A DNA stretch of 64,000 nucleotides from an uncultured Alphaproteobacteria bacterium (lineage in GTDB: Bacteria > Pseudomonadota > Alphaproteobacteria > Rhodobacterales > Rhodobacteraceae), in the NCBI GenBank assembly GCA_902581005.1, contig CACHMT010000004.1, positions 39,742 to 103,741 on the forward strand, written 5' to 3'. The first letter of the stretch is position 1. Every line of letters begins with the position of its first letter. This document shows positions 27,619-37,754 of this stretch, piece by piece. The notes below the pieces were generated by a model, which was given only the letters and a program-made list of their open reading frames with translations, did not search any database and was not told where the DNA came from. The position numbers and the translations under genes are program-made.

Positions 27619-28776
27619 ATGTTTTCAGATTTTTCTTTCTCTAGCTCTAACGTTTTAATTGATGGCAAGCTTCAAAAGGGAAGCTTAACCATTGAACAAG
27701 GTAAAATTCAATTAGATAGGGAGAGTAGCCCATACAGGCATTATAAAATGGGGAATTTCTACATTCTTCCCGGAATAATAGATCTTCATGGGGATGGCTT
27801 CGAACGCCACTTATTCCCAAGACCTTCCGCTCCGGTAAAACATACAATAGCCCTCAAAAATTTAAGTAACGAATTAATATATAATGGAATTACCACTGCC
27901 TATTTAGCCCAATGCTATTCTTGGGAAGGTGGATACAGAAGTCCTGAGTTTACTACTGAATTGCTAACGTCTTTAAAAATACTAAAAAATGACTTTATGC
28001 CCGATCTACGGCTTCAAATAAGATTTGAAACACACCTGATTGACGAGAAAAAATATCTTATTGATCTTATAGATCAATTTAATATTGATTACTTAGTCTT
28101 TAATAACCATTTGCCTGAGGCAATTAAAAAGTGGGAAAACGATAAACCGAGGATCGAGGCTTGGGCTGGTCAAACAGGTAGAACTGGCGAGCAACATATG
28201 AACATTGTAAAGGGTTACTTGAAGAATAATGTGAGAGTTAAGGGGTTTCTTGACGAACTCTCAGGAGAACTGAAAAGAAGAAACATTACCCTTGGATCAC
28301 ATGATGACGATAGCCCTTCAGACAGAGAGTATTATAATTCACTCGGGGCTTACATCTGCGAATTTCCAACAACTTTGCAAGCGGCTGAGGCAGCAAAGAA
28401 AAATAACAACGGTGTCATAATGGGAGCACCAAATATCATGAGAGGAGGATCACAAGCTGGAAACATAGATGCAATAAATTTAGTTAAAAGTGATCTAGTT
28501 GACTGCTTGGTTTCTGATTACTACTACCCAGCGCTCTTAGAGTCGGTATGGAAGATGGCTGATATGAAGGTTAGGTCATTTGAGAACTCGTATAAGATGA
28601 TCTCGACTAATCCAGCTAGGCTTTTAAATTTAGCTGATAGAGGAGAGTTAGTAGATAATGCCCGAGCTGACTTACTGATATTAAACCCCGATAATAGAAA
28701 AATTGTCGCTGTCTTCTGTAGGGGAATTCCTTTTTTTGTGTCTGATGAGCTCGTGGGTAGTTTAAGCGCTGCTTAA
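27619..28776 (+). CDS. Second PhnM-like amidohydrolase (HGDGFERH subtype)
   Basis: GIIDLHGDGFERHLFPRP, SHDDDSPSD, LVSDYYYPALL; ATG at 27619 chosen because 27604 lies 8 nt from a Pho-box-like array. Confidence 0.8.
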   Translation: MFSDFSFSSSNVLIDGKLQKGSLTIEQGKIQLDRESSPYRHYKMGNFYILPGIIDLHGDGFERHLFPRPSAPVKHTIALKNLSNELIYNGITTAYLAQCYSWEGGYRSPEFTTELLTSLKILKNDFMPDLRLQIRFETHLIDEKKYLIDLIDQFNIDYLVFNNHLPEAIKKWENDKPRIEAWAGQTGRTGEQHMNIVKGYLKNNVRVKGFLDELSGELKRRNITLGSHDDDSPSDREYYNSLGAYICEFPTTLQAAEAAKKNNNGVIMGAPNIMRGGSQAGNIDAINLVKSDLVDCLVSDYYYPALLESVWKMADMKVRSFENSYKMISTNPARLLNLADRGELVDNARADLLILNPDNRKIVAVFCRGIPFFVSDELVGSLSAA

Positions 28777-29390
28777 GAAAACTTCTCTATGAAGCTCTCT
28801 ACTGAAAGTTCTCTAAAATCCTTTAACCGTTGACCTATCGTATCATGATCCCAATCCCACCAAGACATTTCCATAAGTTGATCAACAACTTTATCGTTAA
28901 ATCGCATTCTTATAAGCCTTGCAGGATTCCCTGCCACTATTGAATATGGTTTAATATTTTTTGTAACAACACTTCCTGCTCCAATAATTGAGCCATGTCC
29001 AATAATTACTTCTGGTTTAATAATTGAGCCATGGCCTAACCAGGTATCATGGCCAACATTAGCCATTCTTGATTCTCGGGCAGCAAAAAATTCGTGATCC
29101 TCTTTCTGGTCCTTCCAGTAATCATTAGAGCGGTAAAGAAAATGGTGCAAAGATGCTTTATCCATAGGATGGTCTGTTGGACCGATCCTAACGAAGCTTG
29201 CTATATTAGAGAATTTCCCAATCTCAACATTCGCAAAATCACAATATCTTGCACAGTAAGAGTAATCACCGACAAACGCATTTATAAGATGCGTACCCAT
29301 TCCAATCTCTACAAAGCGTCCAAAGTTGCTATTCTTTATGCTGCACTCTTGATGTATAAGCGGTTTTTCGATTAAGAGATTTTTGGTCAT
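28773..29390 (-). CDS. Hexapeptide-repeat acyltransferase, phosphonate-metabolism type (DapH/PhnO-like position)
   Basis: Left-handed beta-helix hexapeptide repeats (GHGSIIKPEVIIGHGSIIGAGSVVTKNI), downstream of transporter; start shortened to avoid overlap. Confidence 0.75.
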   Translation of the reverse strand: MTKNLLIEKPLIHQECSIKNSNFGRFVEIGMGTHLINAFVGDYSYCARYCDFANVEIGKFSNIASFVRIGPTDHPMDKASLHHFLYRSNDYWKDQKEDHEFFAARESRMANVGHDTWLGHGSIIKPEVIIGHGSIIGAGSVVTKNIKPYSIVAGNPARLIRMRFNDKVVDQLMEMSWWDWDHDTIGQRLKDFRELSVESFIEKFS

Positions 29391-29412
29391 GCTTTGGTCT
29401 TGAAAGTCTAAT

Positions 29413-29835
29413 TCACCAAAACTTCCACCAAGGTTTTTGTTCTTCCTTATTAATTTTTTTATCCTCACTGTTTTTTTGAACTTCAGTCACCGCATTATCT
29501 CCTACCTGACCAAATTTATCCGTAACTCCTTGTCGAGCAATTTCATAAGCATTTTTTGCCATTTCAACAGCTTTTTCAACTTGTCCTTCACCACAAACTT
29601 TGTATGCACTTTCTAACATTCCCATTGCGTCTTTCCCAGCGGACTCAGTAGCTCTACTGATTTCAAGTCTAATTTTTGCTCTAAGAACTAAAATCTCTGT
29701 ATTATCACATTGGTCAATTATCTTTTGAAACGTTTCCTCTGTATTTCTACTGGCCTCATTGCCAGCCTTCTGTTCCTGACCGAAACCGAGAGTGACACTA
29801 CAAAATAACACAAAAAATGTCAGTAAAACCTTCAT
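29413..29835 (-). CDS. Hypothetical secreted protein in phosphonate transporter operon
   Basis: Signal peptide MKVLLTFFVLFCSVTLGFGQ; ends in aromatic/basic KPWWKFW; same strand as neighbours. Confidence 0.55.
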   Translation of the reverse strand: MKVLLTFFVLFCSVTLGFGQEQKAGNEASRNTEETFQKIIDQCDNTEILVLRAKIRLEISRATESAGKDAMGMLESAYKVCGEGQVEKAVEMAKNAYEIARQGVTDKFGQVGDNAVTEVQKNSEDKKINKEEQKPWWKFW

Positions 29836-29847
29836 CCAAACCTCCTT

Positions 29848-31230
29848 TTAATTTTTTTCTATTCCAATTAAAAAACGTCTCAAAAATGCTGACATTTGAT
29901 CCATGACTGTTACCAGTAGCACAATTAACACTGCCATATAACCAACGTTTTCAAAATCATTACCCGTTCTTATAGCCCCAAGAAGTTGAAGACCTATACC
30001 TCCAGCGCCCATAGCACCTAATATAACCGCTCCTCTTGTGTTGGATTCCAGATAGTATAGTGACTGAGATATAAAAACAGGCATTATCTGGGGAATAATA
30101 CCAAATCTATGCTGTAGTATAGTTGATGCTCCAGTAGATTTGACACCCTCCTGCTGTTTATTATCAGCGTTTTCTATTGCTTCCGACATCAACTTTCCCA
30201 ACGTTCCTGTATCGGTGAAAGCTATCGCAAATATTCCTGTGAAAAGACCAGGGCCAAATGATCTTACAAATATTAAGCACCAAATGATCATGTCTATTCC
30301 TCGTAGCATATCAAAAAGTCTACGAAGCGAGAATCGAACAAATTTGAAGGGTGTTATATTATATGCTGCCAGAAATGCGAGCGGCAAACCGAGCAAAGAC
30401 GCCAAAAGCGTGCCCAAAACAGCCATAAGCAATGTTTCCAAGATCGAGAACAGGACTGTACCGTGCATCCATTGTTCGTTATCACTGATTTCAGAGAAAA
30501 CTAATTCAAAATTAGTTTTGTCAGGTTCTATTCTTTCATTACTAAAAATGAGCGATAAGGCCTCTGGAAGCGAATAATCTTTCAGTGGGCTGAAAAAATC
30601 GAACCAAAAATACTTCCATCCGAATTCATATCTATGTACTTCCACCTTTCTCTTATAAATTTGAATCCTCTCGTAAAGTGATGGTCTTACTTCTACCTTT
30701 GACTCAGTAACTCTTATCCAGTTAGGAAGATCTTTTTCGTTTCCATCGTTATCATAAGCTTCTGCGTAAGGCTTTCCATTGTTCCCTATTCCAAAAATAA
30801 ATTTTCTATCTTCACTCTTACTTTGTTCGAAAATTATTTTATCGTCTCTAAAGATTGCCTTGCTACCACTGTTAAAGGTAAGGATAGCGATGTCTTTCCC
30901 ATCTCCTATGCGTTCTAACCACTCAGGGAAACTAGGGTACTGATATCTATAATCTCCTTCAAAATTAACAGATATTTTCGAAGTGTCCTTCCAGTTCATT
31001 ACCACATGGTCTTTGTGCGCGTATGTATCCAAAAATAATCGCGATGCTCTGTCTGGACTCCATTTTCTCGATATACTGCCTAAATCAAACTGAATAATCG
31101 AAAACACAAAATATAATAGAATCCCTCCTATGGACACCAGGGTAATTAGCTTCTGGTAGTATGCTTTTTTTTCAACGCTTTGATAGATCTCTTGAAAAGA
31201 AACCCCTCTATCATCTACCGTAATACTCAT
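29848..31230 (-). CDS. phnE: PhnE/PhoT-like permease with large extracytoplasmic insert
   Basis: C-terminal PhnE domain (VILGAMGAGGIGLQLLGAIRTG) preceded by one TM and a roughly 200-residue hydrophilic insert. Confidence 0.8.
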   Translation of the reverse strand: MSITVDDRGVSFQEIYQSVEKKAYYQKLITLVSIGGILLYFVFSIIQFDLGSISRKWSPDRASRLFLDTYAHKDHVVMNWKDTSKISVNFEGDYRYQYPSFPEWLERIGDGKDIAILTFNSGSKAIFRDDKIIFEQSKSEDRKFIFGIGNNGKPYAEAYDNDGNEKDLPNWIRVTESKVEVRPSLYERIQIYKRKVEVHRYEFGWKYFWFDFFSPLKDYSLPEALSLIFSNERIEPDKTNFELVFSEISDNEQWMHGTVLFSILETLLMAVLGTLLASLLGLPLAFLAAYNITPFKFVRFSLRRLFDMLRGIDMIIWCLIFVRSFGPGLFTGIFAIAFTDTGTLGKLMSEAIENADNKQQEGVKSTGASTILQHRFGIIPQIMPVFISQSLYYLESNTRGAVILGAMGAGGIGLQLLGAIRTGNDFENVGYMAVLIVLLVTVMDQMSAFLRRFLIGIEKN

Positions 31231-32081
31231 GCTGAAATCTTCCCAATGAGCTTATGTCGGACATATGATGAAAAATAATCCAAAGCAGTTATTGTTGCTA
31301 CGAGTAGAAACATAATTGCTAACACTTCGTCTCCATATCTCCATTGAAGTGATGCTGTTAAATATGCTCCAATTCCCCCAGCTCCTACAAAACCCAAAAT
31401 AGTAGAGGCCCTGACATTTATCTCCAATCTTAAAAGAGAGTAGGAGAGAACCAACGGTAATACCTGTGGATAAACAGCAAAGCAAATAATCTGGTACCAG
31501 CTAGCTCCCACAGATTTGAGACCATCTACTGGTTTCATATCAATATTTTCTATAGCTTCCGAAAAAAGTTTACCCATCGCTCCAATTGTATGAAGAGTTA
31601 CCGCTATAATGGCGGGAACGATCGATTTTCCCATGAGATATAATAATATTAACGCAAAAACTAACTCTGGAAAAGATCTGAGAATATCAAAGGTCCTTCT
31701 TACGATCTGTACGGTAACCTGATTTGGCGAAAGGTTAATGGTGGCCAAGGGACATAGGATTAATGCGATCGAAGCACCAACTACGGTAGAAAACACTGCA
31801 GCGGAAAAAGTCTCGAATAAAGCGGGGATAAAACTTAAGACTATACCAAACCATCCCCAACCAGCCTCAAAGGCATCACTGAAAAGATCCACCGGGTAGT
31901 CAAAAAAATTCTCGACTCCTCTTGTAAAACTTCCAGCATTATATTGATTGGCAACACCAACACCACTCACAACTATAAAAATTATAGCACCGATAAAGAG
32001 GACCGAATAAATCGCTCTTTGTCTTGCTAAAACTTTTAGATTTTCTTCAAGACTTTCGATTGTTATTGCGTTTTGTGACAT
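31227..32081 (-). CDS. phnE: PhnE/PhoE-like permease
   Basis: RSFPELVFALILLYL, TILGFVGAGGIGAYL. Confidence 0.85.
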   Translation of the reverse strand: MSQNAITIESLEENLKVLARQRAIYSVLFIGAIIFIVVSGVGVANQYNAGSFTRGVENFFDYPVDLFSDAFEAGWGWFGIVLSFIPALFETFSAAVFSTVVGASIALILCPLATINLSPNQVTVQIVRRTFDILRSFPELVFALILLYLMGKSIVPAIIAVTLHTIGAMGKLFSEAIENIDMKPVDGLKSVGASWYQIICFAVYPQVLPLVLSYSLLRLEINVRASTILGFVGAGGIGAYLTASLQWRYGDEVLAIMFLLVATITALDYFSSYVRHKLIGKISA

Positions 32082-32106
32082 AAAATAATTCTTTTTTTAA
32101 AGGAGT

Positions 32107-32133
32107 AATGTGCCCCTTTTTTTGGGGCACATT
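32107..32133 (-). other. Intercistronic hairpin phnD/phnE (second transporter)
   Basis: AATGTGCCCC-(7 T)-GGGGCACATT, perfect 10-bp stem. Confidence 0.75.
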
Positions 32134-32156
32134 ATAAAACCATTACTATGAAGTAC

Positions 32157-33110
32157 TTAGTTTTTCTTCTTAGCTTCGAGCTTAGCCTTTCTGGCCTTCA
32201 CAACCACCTCATAAAAGGAGTGATCAACAGGAACCCACGCTCTTACTATACCGTTTGCAATATTTTCGCTGCACTTCGGGTCGTTTTCGTGAATCCACTG
32301 CTTCATGCCAACCATTACGTCTCTTGCTTCTTTTGGTATAGCTTTTCGCATAACCATTGGACCGTTCGGGATAAGCTTTGACGACCATATTTGCTTTATA
32401 TCGTCCATATTAAGCAGACCTTTTTCAACCATTCTTCTTAAGTTACCTGAAGAGTAGCCCTCGTCCCATTCACCGACGCCTGACACCCAAGTTACTGCCG
32501 CATCCACATCACCGTTCAACACGCCGAGCACTCCATTTTCGTGCCCTCCCATGAAAGGGGTATCTTTGAAGTATTCAGCCATATTTATATTGTAAATGTC
32601 AGGTAATTCAACTGATGGGATTAGGTATCCTGAGGTTGAATTCGGATCTGCAAAGCCGAGCACTTTACCTTTCATATCATCAAGATTGTTTATCCCTGAA
32701 TCCTTTAAGGTTACCATTATTGAATAATAGCCTGTATCTCCAGTTGGTTGCATTCTTGTCAACACTGGGACGACTGCGTCAGGATCTGCTAAGTACATTC
32801 CGGCATAGCCCGATGCACCAAACCATGCATAATCTATATTACCACCTAGCATTGACTCCATCGTTCCAGCGTAGTCAGTAAACGTAAACATTTTTGCTGG
32901 AACTCCATACGCAGCTTCAAAGTACGGTGGCAAGCACTGGTTCCTTGCAATTATATCTTGTGCGGCTTCATCCCCTAAAAAACCAATTCTAAACTCTGGT
33001 TGTATTTTACTTAGATCGTATGTTGGGCCCTTGTAGTTTGGATTAGGCTCAGCATAGGTTGCTCCAAAAAATAGCAGCAAAGTAGATACTAAAAAAAACT
33101 TCTTTAACAT
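32157..33110 (-). CDS. phnD: PhnD/PhoD-like substrate-binding protein
   Basis: Signal peptide, FRIGFLGDEAAQD, GFADPNSTSGYLIPS. Confidence 0.85.
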   Translation of the reverse strand: MLKKFFLVSTLLLFFGATYAEPNPNYKGPTYDLSKIQPEFRIGFLGDEAAQDIIARNQCLPPYFEAAYGVPAKMFTFTDYAGTMESMLGGNIDYAWFGASGYAGMYLADPDAVVPVLTRMQPTGDTGYYSIMVTLKDSGINNLDDMKGKVLGFADPNSTSGYLIPSVELPDIYNINMAEYFKDTPFMGGHENGVLGVLNGDVDAAVTWVSGVGEWDEGYSSGNLRRMVEKGLLNMDDIKQIWSSKLIPNGPMVMRKAIPKEARDVMVGMKQWIHENDPKCSENIANGIVRAWVPVDHSFYEVVVKARKAKLEAKKKN

Positions 33111-33132
33111 CGTGAACTCCTCATTTTAAATA

Positions 33133-33939
33133 TTAACTTGCAATCCCTATGTGGGATTTATTTAAGGACGTTGAGGTTATTGACGCTTCGAATGCCTCGT
33201 CAGTCTCAACACCGTAAATTTCTCTCGCTTTCGCATCGCTCAATTCACTCGGCTTGCCGTCAAACACTATCTCTCCAGACCGCATTCCAATAATCCTGTC
33301 GCAATATGTTCTTGCTGTATCTAAAGTGTGCAAATTACATATCACTTTGATTTTTTCGTTCGAATTAATTGATTGCAGTGCTTCCATTACTAGCCGTGCG
33401 TTTAATGGATCCAAGGATGCAATTGGCTCATCTGCTAAAATTATTTTTGGATTTTGCATCATCGCTCTACAGATCGCTACCCTCTGTTGCTGACCTCCAG
33501 ATAAAGTTTCTGCTCTTTGCAAAGCTGTAGGAGCGACACCGAAACGATTCATCAAATCAAGGGCATCCGAACGCTCTTCTTTAGTAAAAAATCTGAGTGT
33601 TGACCGCAAAGTAGACTGGTAGAACAAGCGACCCAATATGACGTTTGTGATCACGTCCAAGCGAGGCACTAAATTAAATTGCTGGAAAATCATTGCGCAT
33701 TGAGATTGCCATTGCCTTTTCTCTGAACCCTTGAGCTCCAGAATATTTATGCTCCCGGCAAACACTTTCCCTTCAGTTTCAGTAGTCAGTCTATTTAAAA
33801 CCCGGAGGAGCGTTGACTTTCCTGCGCCAGAACGACCGATGATACCTATGAACTCATTTTTAGTAGATTCAAAAGAAACACTATCTATTGCGACTGTCGA
33901 ACCAAATTCTTTTTTAAGTTTTGATACTTGTAGATGCAT
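33133..33939 (-). CDS. phnC: PhnC/PhoC-like ATP-binding protein
   Basis: [54 protein letters not shown] at 33939 (MHLQVSKL) preferred over listed start. Confidence 0.85.
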   Translation of the reverse strand: MHLQVSKLKKEFGSTVAIDSVSFESTKNEFIGIIGRSGAGKSTLLRVLNRLTTETEGKVFAGSINILELKGSEKRQWQSQCAMIFQQFNLVPRLDVITNVILGRLFYQSTLRSTLRFFTKEERSDALDLMNRFGVAPTALQRAETLSGGQQQRVAICRAMMQNPKIILADEPIASLDPLNARLVMEALQSINSNEKIKVICNLHTLDTARTYCDRIIGMRSGEIVFDGKPSELSDAKAREIYGVETDEAFEASITSTSLNKSHIGIAS

Positions 33940-33975
33940 GATTTCACTTCCTGAACACATAAATAGATCAGCAAA

Positions 33976-34004
33976 GTGACAGAATGATTTCACATTTGTG
34001 AAAG
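33976..34004 (-). promoter_or_regulatory. Pho-box array upstream of the PhoCDET-like operon
   Basis: Minus strand CTTTCAC-AAAT-GTGAAAT-CATT-CTGTCAC. Confidence 0.6.
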
Positions 34005-34033
34005 AAAAATAACAGGTTAAAAATATGAATTCT

Positions 34034-35209
34034 TTAACTAATAATTGACGCGTTTATTAATTTTTCAATGTCGGTAACGATCACCTTAACCGGATTTGTT
34101 GACGTAGCTGTGTCAAACATAGCTTTTTTTGCAATCCTTTTGGCACAGCTATCAGGGACTCCAATTTCTGAGAGTGACTCCGGGATTTCTAATTGTGTTA
34201 ATAATTGTTTAATACATGAAATTAAATGATGCTGGGTATCTTCCTTTAAACCAAGTGATTTGGTTATTCTATTTGTCTTTTCACCCATATTCACCAAGTT
34301 AAAATCTAAGACCGTTGGCAAAATAATAGCATTGGTCAAGCCGTGATGAGTGTTAAACTCCGCGCCAATCATGTGAGATATTGCATGAACCAACCCCAGA
34401 CCCTTTAAAAATGACACACCGGCCATACATGACCCTATAAGCATTCCCGATCTTGCGTTCAAGTCATTAAGATTATCACATGCTCTTGGCAAATATTTCC
34501 ATATGAGGTGTAACGATTCCAATGCCATTGCATCATAGATAGGGTTAAAGTCAGGAACCAAATACGCTTCAATTGCATGCGTAAGAGCATCCAATCCAGT
34601 CCATGCGGTTAAATTAAAAGGGAGATCCAGTGTTACCATTGGGTCTAATATTGTTTGGCAGGGCTTGTACATCGGATGCCAAACACAGAACTTCATTAGT
34701 TTTTTTGAATGCGTTACCATCGCGGTACTTTCGGTTTCCGCCCCAGTACCCGCTGTTGTCGGAATGGTAATAAGCTTTGGGAACACACTATTATTGTCTA
34801 TTTTGGGAGGATTTTTCTCGTAGTCAAATCTCCAGAGATCTTTACCACTATTAACAGTCAAGCCAATGGCTTTACCTCCATCCAATGCGCTGCCTCCACC
34901 AATTGCTATTATCCCATCATGTTTGTCTTTTGAGAACTGGTCGCACCCCATTTCTAAATCTTTATCATTTGGGTTAGGCGCTATACCGCTGTAAAAACCA
35001 AAAGAAACATTTTTCTTTTTCAAAGCCTTTTTTAAAATATCTATAAATGATAGGTTTTTGCTTCCTTTATCAGTGACAATTAAAGGATTTGAAATGCCAT
35101 ATTTTGTGCAATAATCACCTACCTCCCAAATGCGTCCAGGTCCATAAGCTATTGGTATTGGGAATACCCAATCCTGTGGTGTTAAAATTTTTTCATCCTC
35201 TATAAACAT
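34034..35209 (-). CDS. Iron-containing alcohol dehydrogenase
   Basis: IGGGSALDGGKAIG, TIPTTAGTGAETES, GLDALTHAIEAY, GLVHAISHMIG metal/NAD-binding motifs. Confidence 0.85.
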   Translation of the reverse strand: MFIEDEKILTPQDWVFPIPIAYGPGRIWEVGDYCTKYGISNPLIVTDKGSKNLSFIDILKKALKKKNVSFGFYSGIAPNPNDKDLEMGCDQFSKDKHDGIIAIGGGSALDGGKAIGLTVNSGKDLWRFDYEKNPPKIDNNSVFPKLITIPTTAGTGAETESTAMVTHSKKLMKFCVWHPMYKPCQTILDPMVTLDLPFNLTAWTGLDALTHAIEAYLVPDFNPIYDAMALESLHLIWKYLPRACDNLNDLNARSGMLIGSCMAGVSFLKGLGLVHAISHMIGAEFNTHHGLTNAIILPTVLDFNLVNMGEKTNRITKSLGLKEDTQHHLISCIKQLLTQLEIPESLSEIGVPDSCAKRIAKKAMFDTATSTNPVKVIVTDIEKLINASIIS

Positions 35210-35314
35210 TTTTTCTCAATTTACTGTTTTCTTTTTACAGAATAGATTGTTTTAGGAAAGGTTTGTAAAAAACTTTTAGTTGTTATGGAACACTAAAACA
35301 TTGAGAAGCTGTTA

Positions 35315-36241
35315 ATGATACGTGAAAGAATCACTGTAGAGCCAAAATACTCAGATACATCTTTAAGCTTAGCGCTTTTAATTAGCGGAGGCTTATGGGG
35401 TCTTTATTGGATACCAATAAGGGAACTGTCATTGGCAGGATTGGATAGCTATTGGAGTATCTTTTTTATAAATGCTTGCCCACTTCTAGTTCTATCCCCA
35501 ATGGCACTTTTCAAGATCAATCAATTTAAATTTACAGATTGGTCCACTCTATTATCTGGTCTTACTATAGGACTTGCTTTCACGCTTTACGCAGGCGCGA
35601 TTTTAGAGACTACCGTTGTCAGGGCAACCCTCTTGTTTTATCTTAGCCCGATCTGGGGAACTATTTTCGGCACGATTTTTTTATCGGAGAGATTTACCGT
35701 CAGACGGACAATTGCAATTATTTTTGCTTTGTTCGGGATTTTTTTGCTTCTATCAAATAAAGATACTTCAAATTTTACATTGAAGATAGGTGACTTTTTC
35801 GGTTTTTTATCAGGCCTTCTTTTTGCTATTGGATCGGGATTGTTGAAGCGCTCGCCAAGAATAAAAATATTTCCTCTAACGTTCTTCGTTTATGCATTCA
35901 CCAGTGCAGGCGCATTAGCATTGGTATTTTTTTTCGTCGGCCAGACTGAAATACCAAAAAAGACTGTAATTGATTTTTTCCCTTATGTTTTTCTATGGTC
36001 TACAATTATATTTATGCCAAGCTTTATGCTTGTCTTTAAAGTCTCACAGACTTTGTTTCCTGGACGCGTAGCTATTCTCCTTATGTCAGAGATCATAGTT
36101 GCTGTTGTTACGGCTAGTATTTTACTTCCAGAGGAAAGAATGACTTTAATTCAATGGCTTGGAGCACTTGCAATTGTTATAGCCGGCTTTATTGAGATAC
36201 TATTTAGCAAGTCGACAAAATACATATCAAAGCCCATGTAA
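35315..36241 (+). CDS. EamA/DMT-family permease
   Basis: Ten predicted TMs, EamA-like repeats (SGLLFAIGSGLLKR). Confidence 0.7.
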   Translation: MIRERITVEPKYSDTSLSLALLISGGLWGLYWIPIRELSLAGLDSYWSIFFINACPLLVLSPMALFKINQFKFTDWSTLLSGLTIGLAFTLYAGAILETTVVRATLLFYLSPIWGTIFGTIFLSERFTVRRTIAIIFALFGIFLLLSNKDTSNFTLKIGDFFGFLSGLLFAIGSGLLKRSPRIKIFPLTFFVYAFTSAGALALVFFFVGQTEIPKKTVIDFFPYVFLWSTIIFMPSFMLVFKVSQTLFPGRVAILLMSEIIVAVVTASILLPEERMTLIQWLGALAIVIAGFIEILFSKSTKYISKPM

Positions 36242-37651
36242 CGATTTAGTTTCCAAATAATCCTCCAAACCCATTAAACCACCCTCTCTGCCATTGCCGG
36301 ATTGTTTGTATCCACCAAAAGGTGTTCCATAATTGTATCCACCTCCATTTATGTGAACTGCCCCGACTCTCAATTGTGAACTAACACGCTCTGCTTTTTT
36401 AATGTCAGACGTTTGCACATAGGCCGCTAAGCCATAGGGCGAGTCATTTGCTATAGATATCGCTTCCTGCTCATTCTTGAATGGCATTATAACTAAAACT
36501 GGTCCGAAAATTTCTTCTCTAGCGATCCTCATAGTATTTCTAACATTATAAAAAATTGTTGGTTTAACAAACCAACCCTTTTCTAAACCGTGAGGCTTAC
36601 CTAAACCTCCCGTTAAGACGGAGGCTCCTTCTTTTATTCCCAAATCAATCATATTTTGAACTCGATCGAATTGTATTTTATCAAATAAGGGCCCTATGTG
36701 ATCTCCCTCTTTAGTTGGATCTCCGATTAAAATTTCTTCTGCTGACTTCTTTGCTATTTTTAAAACCTCTTCGTAACAAGAGTGTTCAACTAGTAGCCTC
36801 GTCGGTGCATCACAAGATTGACCCGTATTGAACATGCACTCATTGATCGAATATTTTATATCCCTTTCTAGATTTGCATCCGAAAATACAATGTTAGGTG
36901 ATTTTCCACCAAGTTCCAAAGTAACTCTTTTAATGGTCTCAGAAGAATCTTTGGTTACCATGATTCCAGCTCTTGTCGATCCAGTGAAAGACATCATATC
37001 TATTTCTGGATGCTTTGACATTGCCCTTCCCACCGTATCTCCGACACCGTTAACCAAATTAAAAACACCGGCTGGGTAGCCGGCCTCCTCAATGATTTCG
37101 GTATAAACCATCGCAGATAAGGGTGTGTACTCTGACGGTTTCAAGATACAGGTACAGCCAGTTGCTAAAGCTGGTATAACCTTCAGTGCGATTTGATTTA
37201 CAGGCCAGTTCCAAGGTGTTATCAGTCCACAAATCCCTACCGGTTCTTTTAAAAGAATATCCCCACTATCCAAAAGTGTTCTTTCCTTAAGCTCTGCCAG
37301 CGCACCAATAAATGATTCCAAGTGCCCTACAGCTGCATCCGCTTGGGCAGATCGTGCCATTGATATAGGTGCACCCATCTCTTCGCGCATGGCCTGGGCT
37401 AAATCTTCGAACCTTCTCTCTGTTATTCTCTTGAGATCCTTCAAGAGATCTATTCTTTCTTTCTTTTTCGTTTTGGAAAAGCTTGTAAATGCTTTTTTCG
37501 CCGACTGAACTGCATCATTGACATCCTGTTCATTTCCTAGTGACACAGTCCCGATTTGTCTTAAATCCGATGGGCTTATCACAGCCATTGTTTCGTCTGA
37601 TCTTGGGTTTACCCACGTCCCATTAATAAAAAATTTTTTTAACTTTTCCAT
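36227..37651 (-). CDS. Aldehyde dehydrogenase family protein
   Basis: ITPWNWPVNQIALKV, TLELGGKSPNIVF, NTGQSCDAPTR catalytic Cys motif; start at internal ATG (MEKLKKFF) preferred. Confidence 0.9.
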   Translation of the reverse strand: MEKLKKFFINGTWVNPRSDETMAVISPSDLRQIGTVSLGNEQDVNDAVQSAKKAFTSFSKTKKKERIDLLKDLKRITERRFEDLAQAMREEMGAPISMARSAQADAAVGHLESFIGALAELKERTLLDSGDILLKEPVGICGLITPWNWPVNQIALKVIPALATGCTCILKPSEYTPLSAMVYTEIIEEAGYPAGVFNLVNGVGDTVGRAMSKHPEIDMMSFTGSTRAGIMVTKDSSETIKRVTLELGGKSPNIVFSDANLERDIKYSINECMFNTGQSCDAPTRLLVEHSCYEEVLKIAKKSAEEILIGDPTKEGDHIGPLFDKIQFDRVQNMIDLGIKEGASVLTGGLGKPHGLEKGWFVKPTIFYNVRNTMRIAREEIFGPVLVIMPFKNEQEAISIANDSPYGLAAYVQTSDIKKAERVSSQLRVGAVHINGGGYNYGTPFGGYKQSGNGREGGLMGLEDYLETKSLHGL

Positions 37652-37704
37652 TTTTTTAATCCGTGATTTTTCTATCCTCAACTATAGACAATTAATTGTA
37701 TTTT

Positions 37705-37733
37705 CTTACATATTTTTGTCATAATTTTTTTGT
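37705..37733 (+). promoter_or_regulatory. Pho-box-like array upstream of GAPDH-arsJ
   Basis: CTTACAT-ATTT-TTGTCAT-AATT-TTTTTGT, 22 nt before ATG. Confidence 0.55.
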
Positions 37734-37754
37734 AACGTCTATCCGAGGTCTATT

